From Pseudophaeobacter flagellatus (GTDB lineage: Bacteria; Pseudomonadota; Alphaproteobacteria; Rhodobacterales; Rhodobacteraceae): a stretch of 64,000 bases of DNA. The notes below the pieces were generated by a model. It saw nothing but the letters and a program-made list of their open reading frames with translations, was not told the origin of the DNA and ran no database searches. Where the stretch lies: assembly GCF_021228235.1 (NCBI RefSeq), contig NZ_JAJQRG010000004.1:310001-374000 (forward strand), written 5' to 3'. The position numbers and the translations under genes are program-made. Shown in pieces: positions 8,364-16,948 of this stretch (positions are counted from its first letter, which is position 1; every line of letters begins with the position of its first letter).

Positions 8364-9068
8364 TTAGGCGAAGGCGGCTTCCAGCGCGATTTCGACCATA
8401 TCGCCAAAACTGCGCTCGCGCTGATCGGCAGGCAGCGCTTCACCGGTGCCCAGGTGGTCTGAAACCGTTAGGACCGCCAGGGCGCGGCATTTATATCGTG
8501 CCGCCAACGTATAGAGCTCAGCCGCTTCCATCTCGACGCCAAGGATGCCGTGCCGGATCATTTGTTCATTCAGATCGGCGCGTTCATCATAAAAGGTATC
8601 AGAAGAATAAATACCGCCCACGTGGGTGCCGATGCTGCGCGATTGCGCGGCCTGTACCGCTGCGTGCAAAAGCGACCAATCCGCCGCTGGCGCAAAATTC
8701 AATTCTTTGAAAATGCTCTGCGAGGGGGATCCGACGGTGGTGGCGGTCATTGCCAGAATGACATCGCGCAGTTTCACCTGTGGCTGCATGCCACCACAGG
8801 ATCCAATACGAATAAGTGTTCTGGCACCAAAATCGCGGATCAATTCATTAGCGTAAATGGAAAGGGAGGGCATTCCCATGCCACTCCCTTGGATTGTGAC
8901 GCGATGCCCATTCCAACTGCCTGTGTAACCCAGCATTCCGCGGGTTTCATTTACCAGCTTGGCCTCGTGCAGAAAGTTCTCAGCGGCCCATTTGGCGCGA
9001 TAGGGATCGCCCGGCATAAGCACCGTTTCAGCGATATCACCCTTTTGGGCGCCGATATGAATGGTCAT
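8364..9068 (-). CDS. deoD: Purine-nucleoside phosphorylase, DeoD type
   Basis: 234 residues, the normal length for the hexameric DeoD family. Start: ATG at 9068 behind GGAGAAAAC; the frame is open further upstream but that part overlaps the next gene and is not conserved-looking. Motifs: [10 protein letters not shown] (phosphate site), [28 protein letters not shown] (ribose/base site) and VSDHLGTGE with the catalytic Asp. It cleaves purine (deoxy)nucleosides with phosphate in the cytoplasm. It lies 19 bp from the H-NS-family gene on the same strand and may be co-transcribed. A nucleoside-type ABC transporter lies at 21-26 kb. Confidence 0.94.
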   Translation of the reverse strand: MTIHIGAQKGDIAETVLMPGDPYRAKWAAENFLHEAKLVNETRGMLGYTGSWNGHRVTIQGSGMGMPSLSIYANELIRDFGARTLIRIGSCGGMQPQVKLRDVILAMTATTVGSPSQSIFKELNFAPAADWSLLHAAVQAAQSRSIGTHVGGIYSSDTFYDERADLNEQMIRHGILGVEMEAAELYTLAARYKCRALAVLTVSDHLGTGEALPADQRERSFGDMVEIALEAAFA

Positions 9069-9087
9069 TGTTTTCTCCAGTCCGGAT

Positions 9088-9405
9088 TCAGATTTCCAGG
9101 TCAGAGATATCCATACCAGAGGAGATAGCGGAATGCACCCAATGTGGTTTACGACCCCGGCCACTCCAGGTTTCGTCTGGGTTGTGCGGGTTACGATATT
9201 TTGCAGCGGCTTTTTGCTTCTTGCCACTGGCCCGATTGGGGCCGGTGATTTCATCAAGTGAGAAACCATATTTGGCTGCGGCGTCTTCGGCTGCCTTAAT
9301 GGCTTCTTTGCGCTCGCGTTGCTCGGCGTCTTTCAGGGCATAATCAATGCCCTTTCTGAGCTCAAGCAATTCTTTACGAGACATTTTTGAAAGGTCAGGG
9401 CTCAT
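9088..9405 (-). CDS. H-NS/HvrA-family nucleoid-associated protein
   Basis: 105 residues: an N-terminal charged helical oligomerisation region ([20 protein letters not shown]) and a C-terminal DNA-binding domain containing [20 protein letters not shown], the proteobacterial H-NS C-terminal signature with its AT-hook-like core. It is expected to bind AT-rich DNA and act as a global silencer. In photosynthetic relatives, HvrA is a homologue. ATG 9405 has the ribosome-binding site GGAGTATCAAA. A 7-bp inverted repeat lies upstream (9429-9450). deoD follows in the same direction. Confidence 0.88.
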   Translation of the reverse strand: MSPDLSKMSRKELLELRKGIDYALKDAEQRERKEAIKAAEDAAAKYGFSLDEITGPNRASGKKQKAAAKYRNPHNPDETWSGRGRKPHWVHSAISSGMDISDLEI

Positions 9406-9428
9406 TTTGATACTCCAAGGCTTGCAGG

Positions 9429-9450
9429 CCGGACATATTTCGTTGTCCGG
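9429..9450 (-). other. Inverted repeat in the H-NS gene leader
   Basis: CCGGACA and TGTCCGG, perfect 7-bp arms with an 8-nt AT-rich spacer, 24 bp upstream of the H-NS-family start codon. It could be an operator (possibly autoregulatory) or a leader hairpin. No T-tract follows on the minus strand, so it is not an obvious terminator for ecm. Confidence 0.4.
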
Positions 9451-9530
9451 GACTCTTTAAACGCCAAGCATAACTGCAATTACCAGAGTAATATTCAAAT
9501 AAATTAGTCGTATTTGCAAAAAGAGCTGAA

Positions 9531-11504
9531 TTACGCCGTCTTTGGGGGGTGCGAGAGTTGAACAATATCCGCCATGATTGTGTTCAGTTCAAAATCCTTG
9601 GGGGTGTAGACGCGCGACACGCCCATCTGGCTCAGCTTTTCAGCATCATCGTCGGGGATGATGCCGCCAACCACGACGGGAATATGCCCAAGGTTTGCTT
9701 CGCGCATACGTCGCATCAGGTCTTCCACCAGGGGTATGTGGCTGCCGGATAGGATCGACAGCCCGACCACATGGGCGCCATCATCTTGGGCCTGGGCAAC
9801 CAGTTCTTCGGGGGTCATGCGGATGCCATCATAGGTGATGTCCATGCCGCAGTCGCGGGCGCGAAAGGCGATTTGCTCGGCGCCATTGGAATGGCCGTCA
9901 AGGCCGGGTTTGCCAACCACGAATTTCAACCGACGGCCGAGCTGATCCGAGACGGCGTTGACTGCCTCGCGTAGGTCATCCAGACCTTCGGTCTTGTTTG
10001 AAGGCGAGCCTGAAACCCCGGTGGGGCCGCGATAGGTGCCGTGAACTCGGCGCATTTCTTCGGCCCATTCGCCCGTGGTGACACCGGCCTTTGCCGCCGC
10101 AATCGACGCGGGCATGATATTGTCGCCTGCGCGCGCGGCGGCACGCAGATCGGCGAGGGCGGTTGCAACGGCACCAGCGTCGCGGGCTTGTCGCCAGGCG
10201 TTCAGCCGCGTGATCTGTTCCTGCTCAACCGCAGGGTCCACCACCATGATGCCGCCGTCTTCGGTTTGCAGCGGCGATGGTTCGCCCTCGGTCCAGCTGT
10301 TTACCCCAACCACCACGGTTTCATTGCGCTCGATCCGGTTCAGGCGTTCGGCGTTGGAATCTACCAGCCGTGATTTCATATAGTCGATAGAGGCGACCGC
10401 CCCGCCCATAGATTGTAGGTTGGCAAGCTCGGCACGGGCATCGTCTTTCAGCGTTTGGACCTTTCTGTCGACGGCCGGGTTGCCTTCAAACAGGTCTTCA
10501 TATTCCAAGAGATCGGTTTCATAGGCCAGGATCTGCTGCATCCGCATCGACCATTGCTGATCCCAGGGGCGAGGCAGGCCAAGTGCTTCGTTCCAGGCGG
10601 GCAACTGCACGGCCCGGGCGCGGGCCTTTTTCGACAGGGTCACCGCTAGCATTTCGATCAGGATGCGATAGACATTGTTTTCCGGCTGCTGCTCCGTCAG
10701 CCCTAGAGAGTTCACCTGCACCCCATAGCGGAAGCGGCGGAACTTGGGGTCTTCGACGCCATAGCGATCGCGGCAGATTTCATCCCACAGATCGACAAAG
10801 GCGCGCATTTTGCACATCTCGGTGACAAAGCGGATGCCGGCATTCACAAAGAATGAAATCCGTCCCACCATGGCCGGGAAATCCTCTGGCGCGATCCGGG
10901 GCTTCAATTCATCCAGCACCGCTTGCGCTGTGGCCAGGGCAAAGGCCAGCTCTTGTTCTGGCGTGGCACCGGCCTCTTGCAGGTGATAAGAACAGACGTT
11001 CATCGGGTTCCACTTGGGCACATGCGTATAGCAGTATTCGGCGACATCCGCGATCATCTTGAGGCTGGGCGCAGGCGGGCAGATATAGGTGCCGCGGCTC
11101 AGATATTCCTTGATCAGATCGTTTTGCACCGTGCCTTGTAGCTTGGAAATATCTGCGCCCTGTTCTTCGGCGGCAGCAATATAGAGAGAGAGCAGCCAGG
11201 GCGCGGTGGCATTGATGGTCATCGAGGTGTTCATCTGGTCGAGCGGGATCTGATCAAACAGGCTGCGCATATCGCCCAGATGCCCAACGGGAACGCCCAC
11301 CTTGCCCACTTCGCCACGGGCCAGGACATGGTCACTGTCGTATCCTGTCTGGGTGGGCAGATCAAATGCGACCGACAGCCCGGTCTGCCCCTTGGCCAGA
11401 TTCGCCCGGTAGAGCGCATTCGAGGCCTCGGCAGTGGAGTGGCCAGCATAGGTTCGGATCAGCCAGGGGCGATCAGTTTTGCGGTCATTCTGCATCTGCG
11501 ACAT
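9531..11504 (-). CDS. ecm: (2R)-Ethylmalonyl-CoA mutase, B12-dependent
   Basis: 657 residues, the single-chain length typical of Ecm. The N-terminal substrate (TIM-barrel) domain begins WLIRTYAGHSTAEASNALYR and includes GLSVAFDLPTQTGYDSDH. The C-terminal cobalamin domain holds the base-off ligand motif DGHSNG at about residues 536-541 (His538), then GLSILSGSH and VVVGGIIP. It converts (2R)-ethylmalonyl-CoA to (2S)-methylsuccinyl-CoA. ccr, which makes the substrate's precursor, is 2.3 kb away on the opposite strand, and mch is at the left edge. The length and combination with ccr favour Ecm over methylmalonyl-CoA mutase or isobutyryl-CoA mutase. Confidence 0.95.
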   Translation of the reverse strand: MSQMQNDRKTDRPWLIRTYAGHSTAEASNALYRANLAKGQTGLSVAFDLPTQTGYDSDHVLARGEVGKVGVPVGHLGDMRSLFDQIPLDQMNTSMTINATAPWLLSLYIAAAEEQGADISKLQGTVQNDLIKEYLSRGTYICPPAPSLKMIADVAEYCYTHVPKWNPMNVCSYHLQEAGATPEQELAFALATAQAVLDELKPRIAPEDFPAMVGRISFFVNAGIRFVTEMCKMRAFVDLWDEICRDRYGVEDPKFRRFRYGVQVNSLGLTEQQPENNVYRILIEMLAVTLSKKARARAVQLPAWNEALGLPRPWDQQWSMRMQQILAYETDLLEYEDLFEGNPAVDRKVQTLKDDARAELANLQSMGGAVASIDYMKSRLVDSNAERLNRIERNETVVVGVNSWTEGEPSPLQTEDGGIMVVDPAVEQEQITRLNAWRQARDAGAVATALADLRAAARAGDNIMPASIAAAKAGVTTGEWAEEMRRVHGTYRGPTGVSGSPSNKTEGLDDLREAVNAVSDQLGRRLKFVVGKPGLDGHSNGAEQIAFRARDCGMDITYDGIRMTPEELVAQAQDDGAHVVGLSILSGSHIPLVEDLMRRMREANLGHIPVVVGGIIPDDDAEKLSQMGVSRVYTPKDFELNTIMADIVQLSHPPKTA

Positions 11505-11613
11505 AGGGTGCCTCGCGGGTTTGCTTTGGTAATTATGTTTCGCTCAACAGATCTAAACTGCAATTTTAAACCCATGTCAATTCGCTGCGTTGCGGCGAAA
11601 TGGTCCTGCACCC

Positions 11614-11652
11614 AAAAAAAGCGCCCCCTGCGACAGGCAAGGGTACGCTTTT
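11614..11652 (-). terminator. Terminator after the small secreted protein gene (minus strand)
   Basis: On the minus strand AAAAGCG (11652-11646) pairs with CGCTTTT (11623-11617), with an internal CCC/GGG pairing, followed by a run of T. It lies 42 bp after the stop codon at 11694 and about 110 bp before ecm, so it isolates ecm from read-through. Confidence 0.8.
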
Positions 11653-11693
11653 GATCACGGCACAACGGGCATCAGCAGCAGCCGACTATGTGA

Positions 11694-12026
11694 TTAGTTG
11701 TAGGTATAGGTGCCGATCTTGCACACATTGATGTCCTTGGCGACTAGAACGTCGTCGTCATCAAAAACAGCCCGAAAGTCAAATTTACAATAGCCGGTGC
11801 CATCGTCAAAATCGATGCGAACCGATTGGCCAGGGCGCAGCACATCGCGGCCGAGGATGTCTTCTTCCCACGAATCCGTGCCCTTATTCGAGCCATAGAA
11901 TTTCATGATTGTGTAATTGGTATCATTTACGATTGTGACCCGGCGGTCCAGGGCTGCGGCTGGTAGGGCGGATAAGCCTGCCATGAGTATGGCGAGTGAG
12001 GTTGTCAGAATAATTCTACGGTTCAT
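11694..12026 (-). CDS. Small periplasmic protein of unknown function
   Basis: 110 residues with a Sec signal peptide (about residues 1-25, ending ...ALPAAA). The mature part is about 85 residues and looks all-beta: VTIVNDTNYTI, FYGSNKGTDSWEEDILGRD, LRPGQSVRIDFDDGTGYC, then FDFRAVFDDDD and a final CKIGTYTYN. Two cysteines could form a disulfide. I recall conserved roseobacterial homologues, usually hypothetical and sometimes wrongly called argininosuccinate lyase. It has its own terminator and stands alone. Confidence 0.72.
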   Translation of the reverse strand: MNRRIILTTSLAILMAGLSALPAAALDRRVTIVNDTNYTIMKFYGSNKGTDSWEEDILGRDVLRPGQSVRIDFDDGTGYCKFDFRAVFDDDDVLVAKDINVCKIGTYTYN

Positions 12027-12209
12027 GCTGTTAGTTTCCTCCTGCTGTCTTGAAGCTAGCCCCCTGCAAGCAGGCGAAGCCTGATTCAGCCTAGCACAAG
12101 TTGGGAATGGCCAAGTCGCGAATTTTAATTTTTTCTCATATGTGACTTGGGTGTTGCCTACTTGGGCGGCGGGCGTTTACCCCCGCTGCAATTGCTATAG
12201 GCTTGGTGC

Positions 12210-13700
12210 ATGACGCGTACCGTTGAACTCCCGATTTGGCTTTTAGCCCTGATCCTGCTTTTTGCGGCGGTCACCTTTGCCTCTCATTTTCTGTTTCCAT
12301 CGGTACGCTGGTTTTTTCGTCGTCGCTTTGAACGCGCGGTGACGCGGATCAACAGGCGGCTGCAACGACCAATCGAGCCGTTCAAGCTGACCCGGCGTTA
12401 CGATATGATCCAGCGGCTGATCTACGACCCCGAGGTGGCACAGGCGGTGGCGCGCCATGCCACCGATCAGGGTATTCCCGACAATGTCGCCTTTGAACAG
12501 GCGCGCCGTTATGCCCGCGAAATTGTCCCGTCTTTTTCCGCTTTTGCTTATTTTGGCCTGGCCATTGGGGCTGCGCGCTGGCTGTCGAATGCGATTTACC
12601 GGGTGCGGCTGGGCTATCAGGATAAGGCGGCATTGCAGCAGCTAGATCCTGATGCGACGCTGATCTTTGTGATGAACCACCGTTCTAATATGGATTACGT
12701 GCTGGTGACCTATTTGGCAGCGCGGCGTTCGGCGCTGTCTTATGCGGTGGGGGAATGGGCGCGAGTTTGGCCGCTGTCGCGGCTGATCCGGGCGATGGGG
12801 GCCTATTTCATCCGCCGTAAGTCGCGCGACGATCTCTATCGCCGGGTGCTTGCCACCTATATTCGCCTAGCGACCCAGGGCGGGGCGACGCAGGCAATCT
12901 TTCCCGAAGGCGGGCTAAGTCTGGATGGTGCCTTGGCGCCGCCGCGACTGGGGCTGTTGAAGTATATTATCGAGGCTGGGTCGCCGGATCCACAGGGGCG
13001 GGATGTGGTCTTTGTGCCTGTGGCGCTGAACTATGACTGGGTGCTTGAAGATCGCATCCTTACCTCGGCTGCCCGCGCTGGTGAGCGTCGTTTCAAGGCC
13101 CGAATCGGGGTGGTCATGGCGCGGATCCTGCGCCAGTTTTGGCTGTGGCTTACCGGGCGCTACCACCGTTTTGGCCATGCGGCGGTGGTCTTTGGTCGCC
13201 CGCTGAGCCTGCGTGAATTTGCCAAGAGCACGCGGGCCGAGGACCCCAGCGCAAATCCTGCGGGGCGACTGGCAGAGCCGCAGGCAGAGGTGGACGGCCT
13301 CACCCTTTTGCTGGCGCAGGAGCTGTTGTCGCGCATTGGCGCAGCCGTGCCGGTGTTGCCGGTTCCTATGGCGGCCTGGCTGTTGCTGCGCCATGGTGCC
13401 ATGAGCGCGGAGCTGCTGACACATCATATGAAACAACTGGAAAGTCAGATAGCGCCAGTCAGCGCGCAGCATCACAGACTGAGACTGGAATCCGCCGGAA
13501 AAGAGGCGATCCGCATTTTGCTGATGCGTGGTTTGGTCGTGCGCCAACAGGGGCAGCTGGTGCCAGTACGGGCCAAACGCGAGCTGCTGGTCTACTATGC
13601 GAATTCTATCGTGCATCTGGTACCTCAGGCCCCGTTGGGCCTGGTGGAGGGCTTGGATGCTGCGAGTGCGAGGGCTCTTTCTGCATCCGCAAAGTCATAA
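12210..13700 (+). CDS. PlsB-like glycerol-3-phosphate / lysophospholipid acyltransferase
   Basis: 496 residues. An N-terminal membrane helix (residues 7-27) is followed by the PlsC/PlsB acyltransferase fold: the catalytic NHxxxxD box as NHRSNMD near residue 156, a GAYFIRR motif near 196, and the FPEGG box near 231 for glycerol-phosphate binding. A C-terminal extension of about 150 residues is similar to that of PlsB-type enzymes. It should work at the inner membrane in phosphatidic acid synthesis. It is shorter than E. coli PlsB (about 800 residues). Alternative: a 1-acylglycerol-3-phosphate acyltransferase. Confidence 0.78.
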   Translation: MTRTVELPIWLLALILLFAAVTFASHFLFPSVRWFFRRRFERAVTRINRRLQRPIEPFKLTRRYDMIQRLIYDPEVAQAVARHATDQGIPDNVAFEQARRYAREIVPSFSAFAYFGLAIGAARWLSNAIYRVRLGYQDKAALQQLDPDATLIFVMNHRSNMDYVLVTYLAARRSALSYAVGEWARVWPLSRLIRAMGAYFIRRKSRDDLYRRVLATYIRLATQGGATQAIFPEGGLSLDGALAPPRLGLLKYIIEAGSPDPQGRDVVFVPVALNYDWVLEDRILTSAARAGERRFKARIGVVMARILRQFWLWLTGRYHRFGHAAVVFGRPLSLREFAKSTRAEDPSANPAGRLAEPQAEVDGLTLLLAQELLSRIGAAVPVLPVPMAAWLLLRHGAMSAELLTHHMKQLESQIAPVSAQHHRLRLESAGKEAIRILLMRGLVVRQQGQLVPVRAKRELLVYYANSIVHLVPQAPLGLVEGLDAASARALSASAKS

Positions 13701-13704
13701 AATT

Positions 13705-13737
13705 ACAATATTAGGTCAAATGGGGTTGCAATATTGC
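13705..13737. promoter_or_regulatory. Repeated CAATATT elements upstream of ccr
   Basis: CAATATT occurs at 13706-13712 and 13729-13735, 23 bp apart, the second within the perfect palindrome GCAATATTGC (13728-13737). They lie 75-105 bp before the ccr start. The intergenic stretch is strikingly AT-rich against a GC-rich background. It is a candidate operator or promoter for ccr; the regulator is unknown. Confidence 0.4.
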
Positions 13738-13811
13738 TTGGCAATTTTTATCCATCAGAGAGCAGCCGCGATTCTGCATCGCAGCAATGACCCTTGGAAA
13801 TGGAGGCCACC

Positions 13812-15098
13812 ATGGCTTTGGACACACAGACCGGACCGCTGTCTTACGAGGCTCCTGAGAAAGATCTTTATGAGCTCGGTGAAATGCCGCCCATGGGATA
13901 TGTCCCCAAGTCGATGTACGCTTGGGCCATCCGCAAAGAGCGCCACGGCGAACCGGATAGCGCCATGCTGCAAGAGGTGGTCGAGGTGCCAGCTATCGAC
14001 AGCCATGAGGTGCTGGTTCTGGTGATGGCCGCTGGGGTTAACTACAATGGTGTCTGGGCCGCCCTTGGGCAGCCGATTTCTCCTTTTGATGGCCACAAGG
14101 CCCCCTATCACATTGCCGGATCGGATGCGGCGGGCATCGTCTGGGCGGTTGGTGACAAGGTCAAGCGCTGGAAAGTTGGCGATGAAGTGGTGATCCACTG
14201 CAACCAGGACGATGGCGACGATGAGGAATGCAACGGCGGCGATCCTATGTATTCGCCCAGCCAGCGGATTTGGGGTTATGAAACACCGGATGGGTCGTTT
14301 TCGCAGTTCACCCGCGTCCAGGCGCAGCAGTTGATGCCGCGGCCCAAGCATCTGACCTGGGAAGAAAGCGCCTGCTATACCCTGACGCTGGCCACTGCCT
14401 ACCGGATGCTGTTCGGTCATGAACCCCATGATTTGAAGCCGGGCCAAAACGTGCTGGTCTGGGGTGCTTCGGGGGGGCTTGGCTCTTATGCGATCCAGTT
14501 GATCAATACTGCTGGTGCCAATGCCATCGGTGTGATTTCAGACGAGAGCAAGCGTGATTTTGTCATGGGGCTGGGCGCCAAGGGCGTGCTGAACCGCAAG
14601 GATTTCAAATGCTGGGGGCAAATGCCCACCGTGAACACCCCGGAATATGCCACTTGGTTCAAAGAGGCGCGCAAGTTTGGCGCCGCCATCTGGGAAATCA
14701 CCGGCAAGGGCAACAATGTCGATATGGTGTTCGAACACCCCGGCGAGGCGACTTTCCCGGTTTCCACCTTCGTGTGCAAAAAGGGCGGCATGGTGGTGAT
14801 CTGCGCCGGGACATCTGGCTTCAACCTGACCTTTGATGTCCGCTATATGTGGATGCACCAGAAACGCCTTCAGGGCTCGCACTTTGCCCATTTGAAACAG
14901 GCCGCTGCCGCCAACAAGCTGATGGTTGAACGCCGGTTGGATCCTTGTATGTCCGAAGTCTTTGCCTGGGCTGATCTGCCCGGCGCACATATGAAGATGC
15001 TGCGCAATGAACATAAGCCGGGCAATATGTCGGTGCTGGTTCAGGCGCCCAAAACAGGGCTGCGCACGTTGGAGGATGTGCTGGACGCTGGTAAATAG
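13812..15098 (+). CDS. ccr: Crotonyl-CoA carboxylase/reductase
   Basis: 428 residues of the MDR (alcohol dehydrogenase-like) fold, starting at ATG 13812 behind GGAG. Diagnostic of Ccr: the long acidic insert with CNQDDGDDEECNGGDPM, the RIWGYE...GSFSQFT region, the Rossmann motif VWGASGGLGSYA, and NVDMVFEHPGEATFP. It performs NADPH-dependent reductive carboxylation of crotonyl-CoA to (2S)-ethylmalonyl-CoA, the committing step of the ethylmalonyl-CoA pathway. Ecm works two steps later, after an epimerase not seen here. The quorum-sensing pair follows about 290 bp downstream. Confidence 0.97.
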   Translation: MALDTQTGPLSYEAPEKDLYELGEMPPMGYVPKSMYAWAIRKERHGEPDSAMLQEVVEVPAIDSHEVLVLVMAAGVNYNGVWAALGQPISPFDGHKAPYHIAGSDAAGIVWAVGDKVKRWKVGDEVVIHCNQDDGDDEECNGGDPMYSPSQRIWGYETPDGSFSQFTRVQAQQLMPRPKHLTWEESACYTLTLATAYRMLFGHEPHDLKPGQNVLVWGASGGLGSYAIQLINTAGANAIGVISDESKRDFVMGLGAKGVLNRKDFKCWGQMPTVNTPEYATWFKEARKFGAAIWEITGKGNNVDMVFEHPGEATFPVSTFVCKKGGMVVICAGTSGFNLTFDVRYMWMHQKRLQGSHFAHLKQAAAANKLMVERRLDPCMSEVFAWADLPGAHMKMLRNEHKPGNMSVLVQAPKTGLRTLEDVLDAGK

Positions 15099-15386
15099 GG
15101 CTGTAATCTTGGTTGGGCCTGTCCGCGCGATAGATCTGGCCCTCCGCTAACATCTGACCTTTGGTTGAAACCGGGCGTCGCCTTTCCTGCTATGCGAGGG
15201 GAGTGCGGCGCCTTGGCATCGTTTAGAGGCGGGGCAGGTATAAAAACCAGTGACCGCTCAGGATTACGTTGACCTGGCCCCCTTTAGTGTAGAAAAAACG
15301 TCAGGAATGGGCGGCTCTTGCTTTGCCCTGGCATTTGGCGTGTGTTTCACCGCCCTGCCATTTCCAAATGATGGGCATTTAGACCG

Positions 15387-16106
15387 ATGGCGACCAATAC
15401 GGAATTGGACAAAATACTCGAGGCGCTGGACGCAACCACAGCCCTGCCTGGGCTGCAGGCGATCATTGATAGAATTTGTTCCGTTTTTGCGATTGACCAT
15501 GCCATGTATCACTGGGTCGACAGCGCCGGGGACCACTATTATTTTGGCACCTACTCGCCAGAGTGGACACAGCTGTACCAAGAGAAGAATTACACCCGCA
15601 TAGATCCGGTTGTGACGGGCTGTTACCAGCGGTTTCACCCAGTGGATTGGCGTCGTCTTGACTGGTCGCCGAAACCGGTTCGCGAATTTTTCAAGGATGC
15701 AATGGAACACGGGGTGGGCAATCAGGGGTATTCGATTCCCATTCGTGGCCCCAATGGCCAGTTTGCACTGTTTTCGGTTAGTCACCACAGCGATGGCGCG
15801 CATTGGGATAAGTTTACCGAGCAGCACAGCCGAGATCTGATCCTGATCGGGCATTTCCTGAACCGCAAGGCGCTGGAATTTGAGCCGGACCGCGCACCGG
15901 AGAAAGCCCAGCCCCTGTCGCCGCGCGAACTGGACGCGCTGACCCTGCTGGGGATCGGTTACAGCCGGGCGCAGGTGGCCCAGACCCTGTCGATTTCCGA
16001 GCACACGCTGCGGGTCTATATCGAAAGCGCGCGCTTTAAGCTGGGGGCATTGAACACAACCCATGCAATTGCACGCGCGGTGAGCTGTGGTATGGTTATT
16101 ATCTAG
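15387..16106 (+). CDS. LuxR-type autoinducer-binding transcriptional regulator
   Basis: 239 residues: an N-terminal autoinducer-binding domain (about 15-165) with the conserved Trp/Tyr/Asp cluster in YTRIDPVV and later GYSIPIRGPNG. A C-terminal LuxR/FixJ helix-turn-helix follows (LSPRELDALTLLGIGYSRAQ...LSISEHTLRVYI...KLGALNTTHAIARAV). The luxI homologue follows 128 bp downstream on the same strand, the canonical arrangement for sensing its own acyl-homoserine lactone. The ribosome-binding site is weak. The 288-bp gap before it shows no lux-box palindrome I can defend. Confidence 0.9.
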   Translation: MATNTELDKILEALDATTALPGLQAIIDRICSVFAIDHAMYHWVDSAGDHYYFGTYSPEWTQLYQEKNYTRIDPVVTGCYQRFHPVDWRRLDWSPKPVREFFKDAMEHGVGNQGYSIPIRGPNGQFALFSVSHHSDGAHWDKFTEQHSRDLILIGHFLNRKALEFEPDRAPEKAQPLSPRELDALTLLGIGYSRAQVAQTLSISEHTLRVYIESARFKLGALNTTHAIARAVSCGMVII

Positions 16107-16234
16107 CGCCTGATTTCAACCGCTTGCGCCCGTTGGCGCGGTCGGAGCCCTGTCGGACCTCTCTTGTGGCTTGGGGGGACTCGCTTGTCGCGCGTAGACT
16201 CCCCTTGCATTTCAAGCAAAAGGGGACAAATGCT

Positions 16235-16876
16235 ATGCTTCGTTATATCTATGCCGATGACTTAAAGGCCCATGCCAAACTTGCACATGCGATGTTTGTT
16301 GACCGGGCTGATCAGTTTCAAACCCGGCTGGGCTGGGACGTTCAGGTCGATGACAATGGCGAAGAACGTGACCAGTACGATGCTCTCAACCCGCTGTATG
16401 TTATCTGGGAAATGCCGGATGGCAGCCATGGTGGCTCTATGCGGTTTTTGCCGACAACCGGGCCGGTCATGGTGAATGACGTCTTTCCAGAGCTTACCAG
16501 CGGCAATCCGATTTCAAGCCCGCTGATCTGGGAATGTACCCGGTTCTGCCTGTCACGCGAGGCCAGTGGCTCGGTTGCTGGGGCGCTGACGCTGGCTGGG
16601 CTGGAAATCATGCGCAACCTGGCCATTCCGCATTTTGCCGGAGTATTTGATCGCCGCATGGTACGGATCTATCGTAGTCTCGGGTTCAGCCCGGAAATCA
16701 TCAGCTCAATGGGTACTGGGCGCGACCGCATTAGCCTGGGGCTGTGGGAATACAATGTGCAGGCCTATCACCGGGTGGCGCAGCGGGCAGAGGTTTCGCC
16801 ACAACTCTCGCAGCGGTGGTTTGATCTGTCCTTTGGCTCCACAGTCAGCCCCCTGTCGCTGCGCCGTGCCGGCTGA
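16235..16876 (+). CDS. Acyl-homoserine-lactone synthase, LuxI type
   Basis: 213 residues from ATG 16235 behind AGGGGAC; the frame opens earlier but those residues are not LuxI-like. The conserved LuxI residues are in place: RADQFQTRLGW, ERDQYD, GSMRFLPTTGPVM and WECTRFCLS. It makes an N-acyl-homoserine lactone from SAM and an acyl-ACP; chain length cannot be read from the sequence. Partner regulator immediately upstream. As I recall, a luxR-luxI pair flanked by ccr and a helicase gene is a conserved arrangement in many roseobacters. Confidence 0.94.
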   Translation: MLRYIYADDLKAHAKLAHAMFVDRADQFQTRLGWDVQVDDNGEERDQYDALNPLYVIWEMPDGSHGGSMRFLPTTGPVMVNDVFPELTSGNPISSPLIWECTRFCLSREASGSVAGALTLAGLEIMRNLAIPHFAGVFDRRMVRIYRSLGFSPEIISSMGTGRDRISLGLWEYNVQAYHRVAQRAEVSPQLSQRWFDLSFGSTVSPLSLRRAG

Positions 16877-16901
16877 CAAGGAGGGAAGATCGGGTCCTAA
16901 G

Positions 16902-16928
16902 GGTCGGTTGCGCTGGCGCAGCCGATCC
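16902..16928 (+). other. Hairpin between luxI and the helicase gene
   Basis: TCGGTTGC (16904-16911) pairs with GCAGCCGA (16918-16925) around a 6-nt loop, extended by flanking GG/CC. No T-run follows. It lies 26 bp after luxI and 21 bp before the helicase start, so it could attenuate read-through or stabilise the luxI message. Confidence 0.4.
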
Positions 16929-16948
16929 CGGCGTTATAGGGTCGCGCC

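Noticed and set aside
11505-11693. Possible cobalamin riboswitch upstream of ecm
   Set aside because: The 110-bp leader is too short and has no B12-box-like sequence that I can see.
15099-15386. Possible lux box upstream of luxR
   Set aside because: No convincing 18-20 bp palindrome of the lux-box type could be found by eye.
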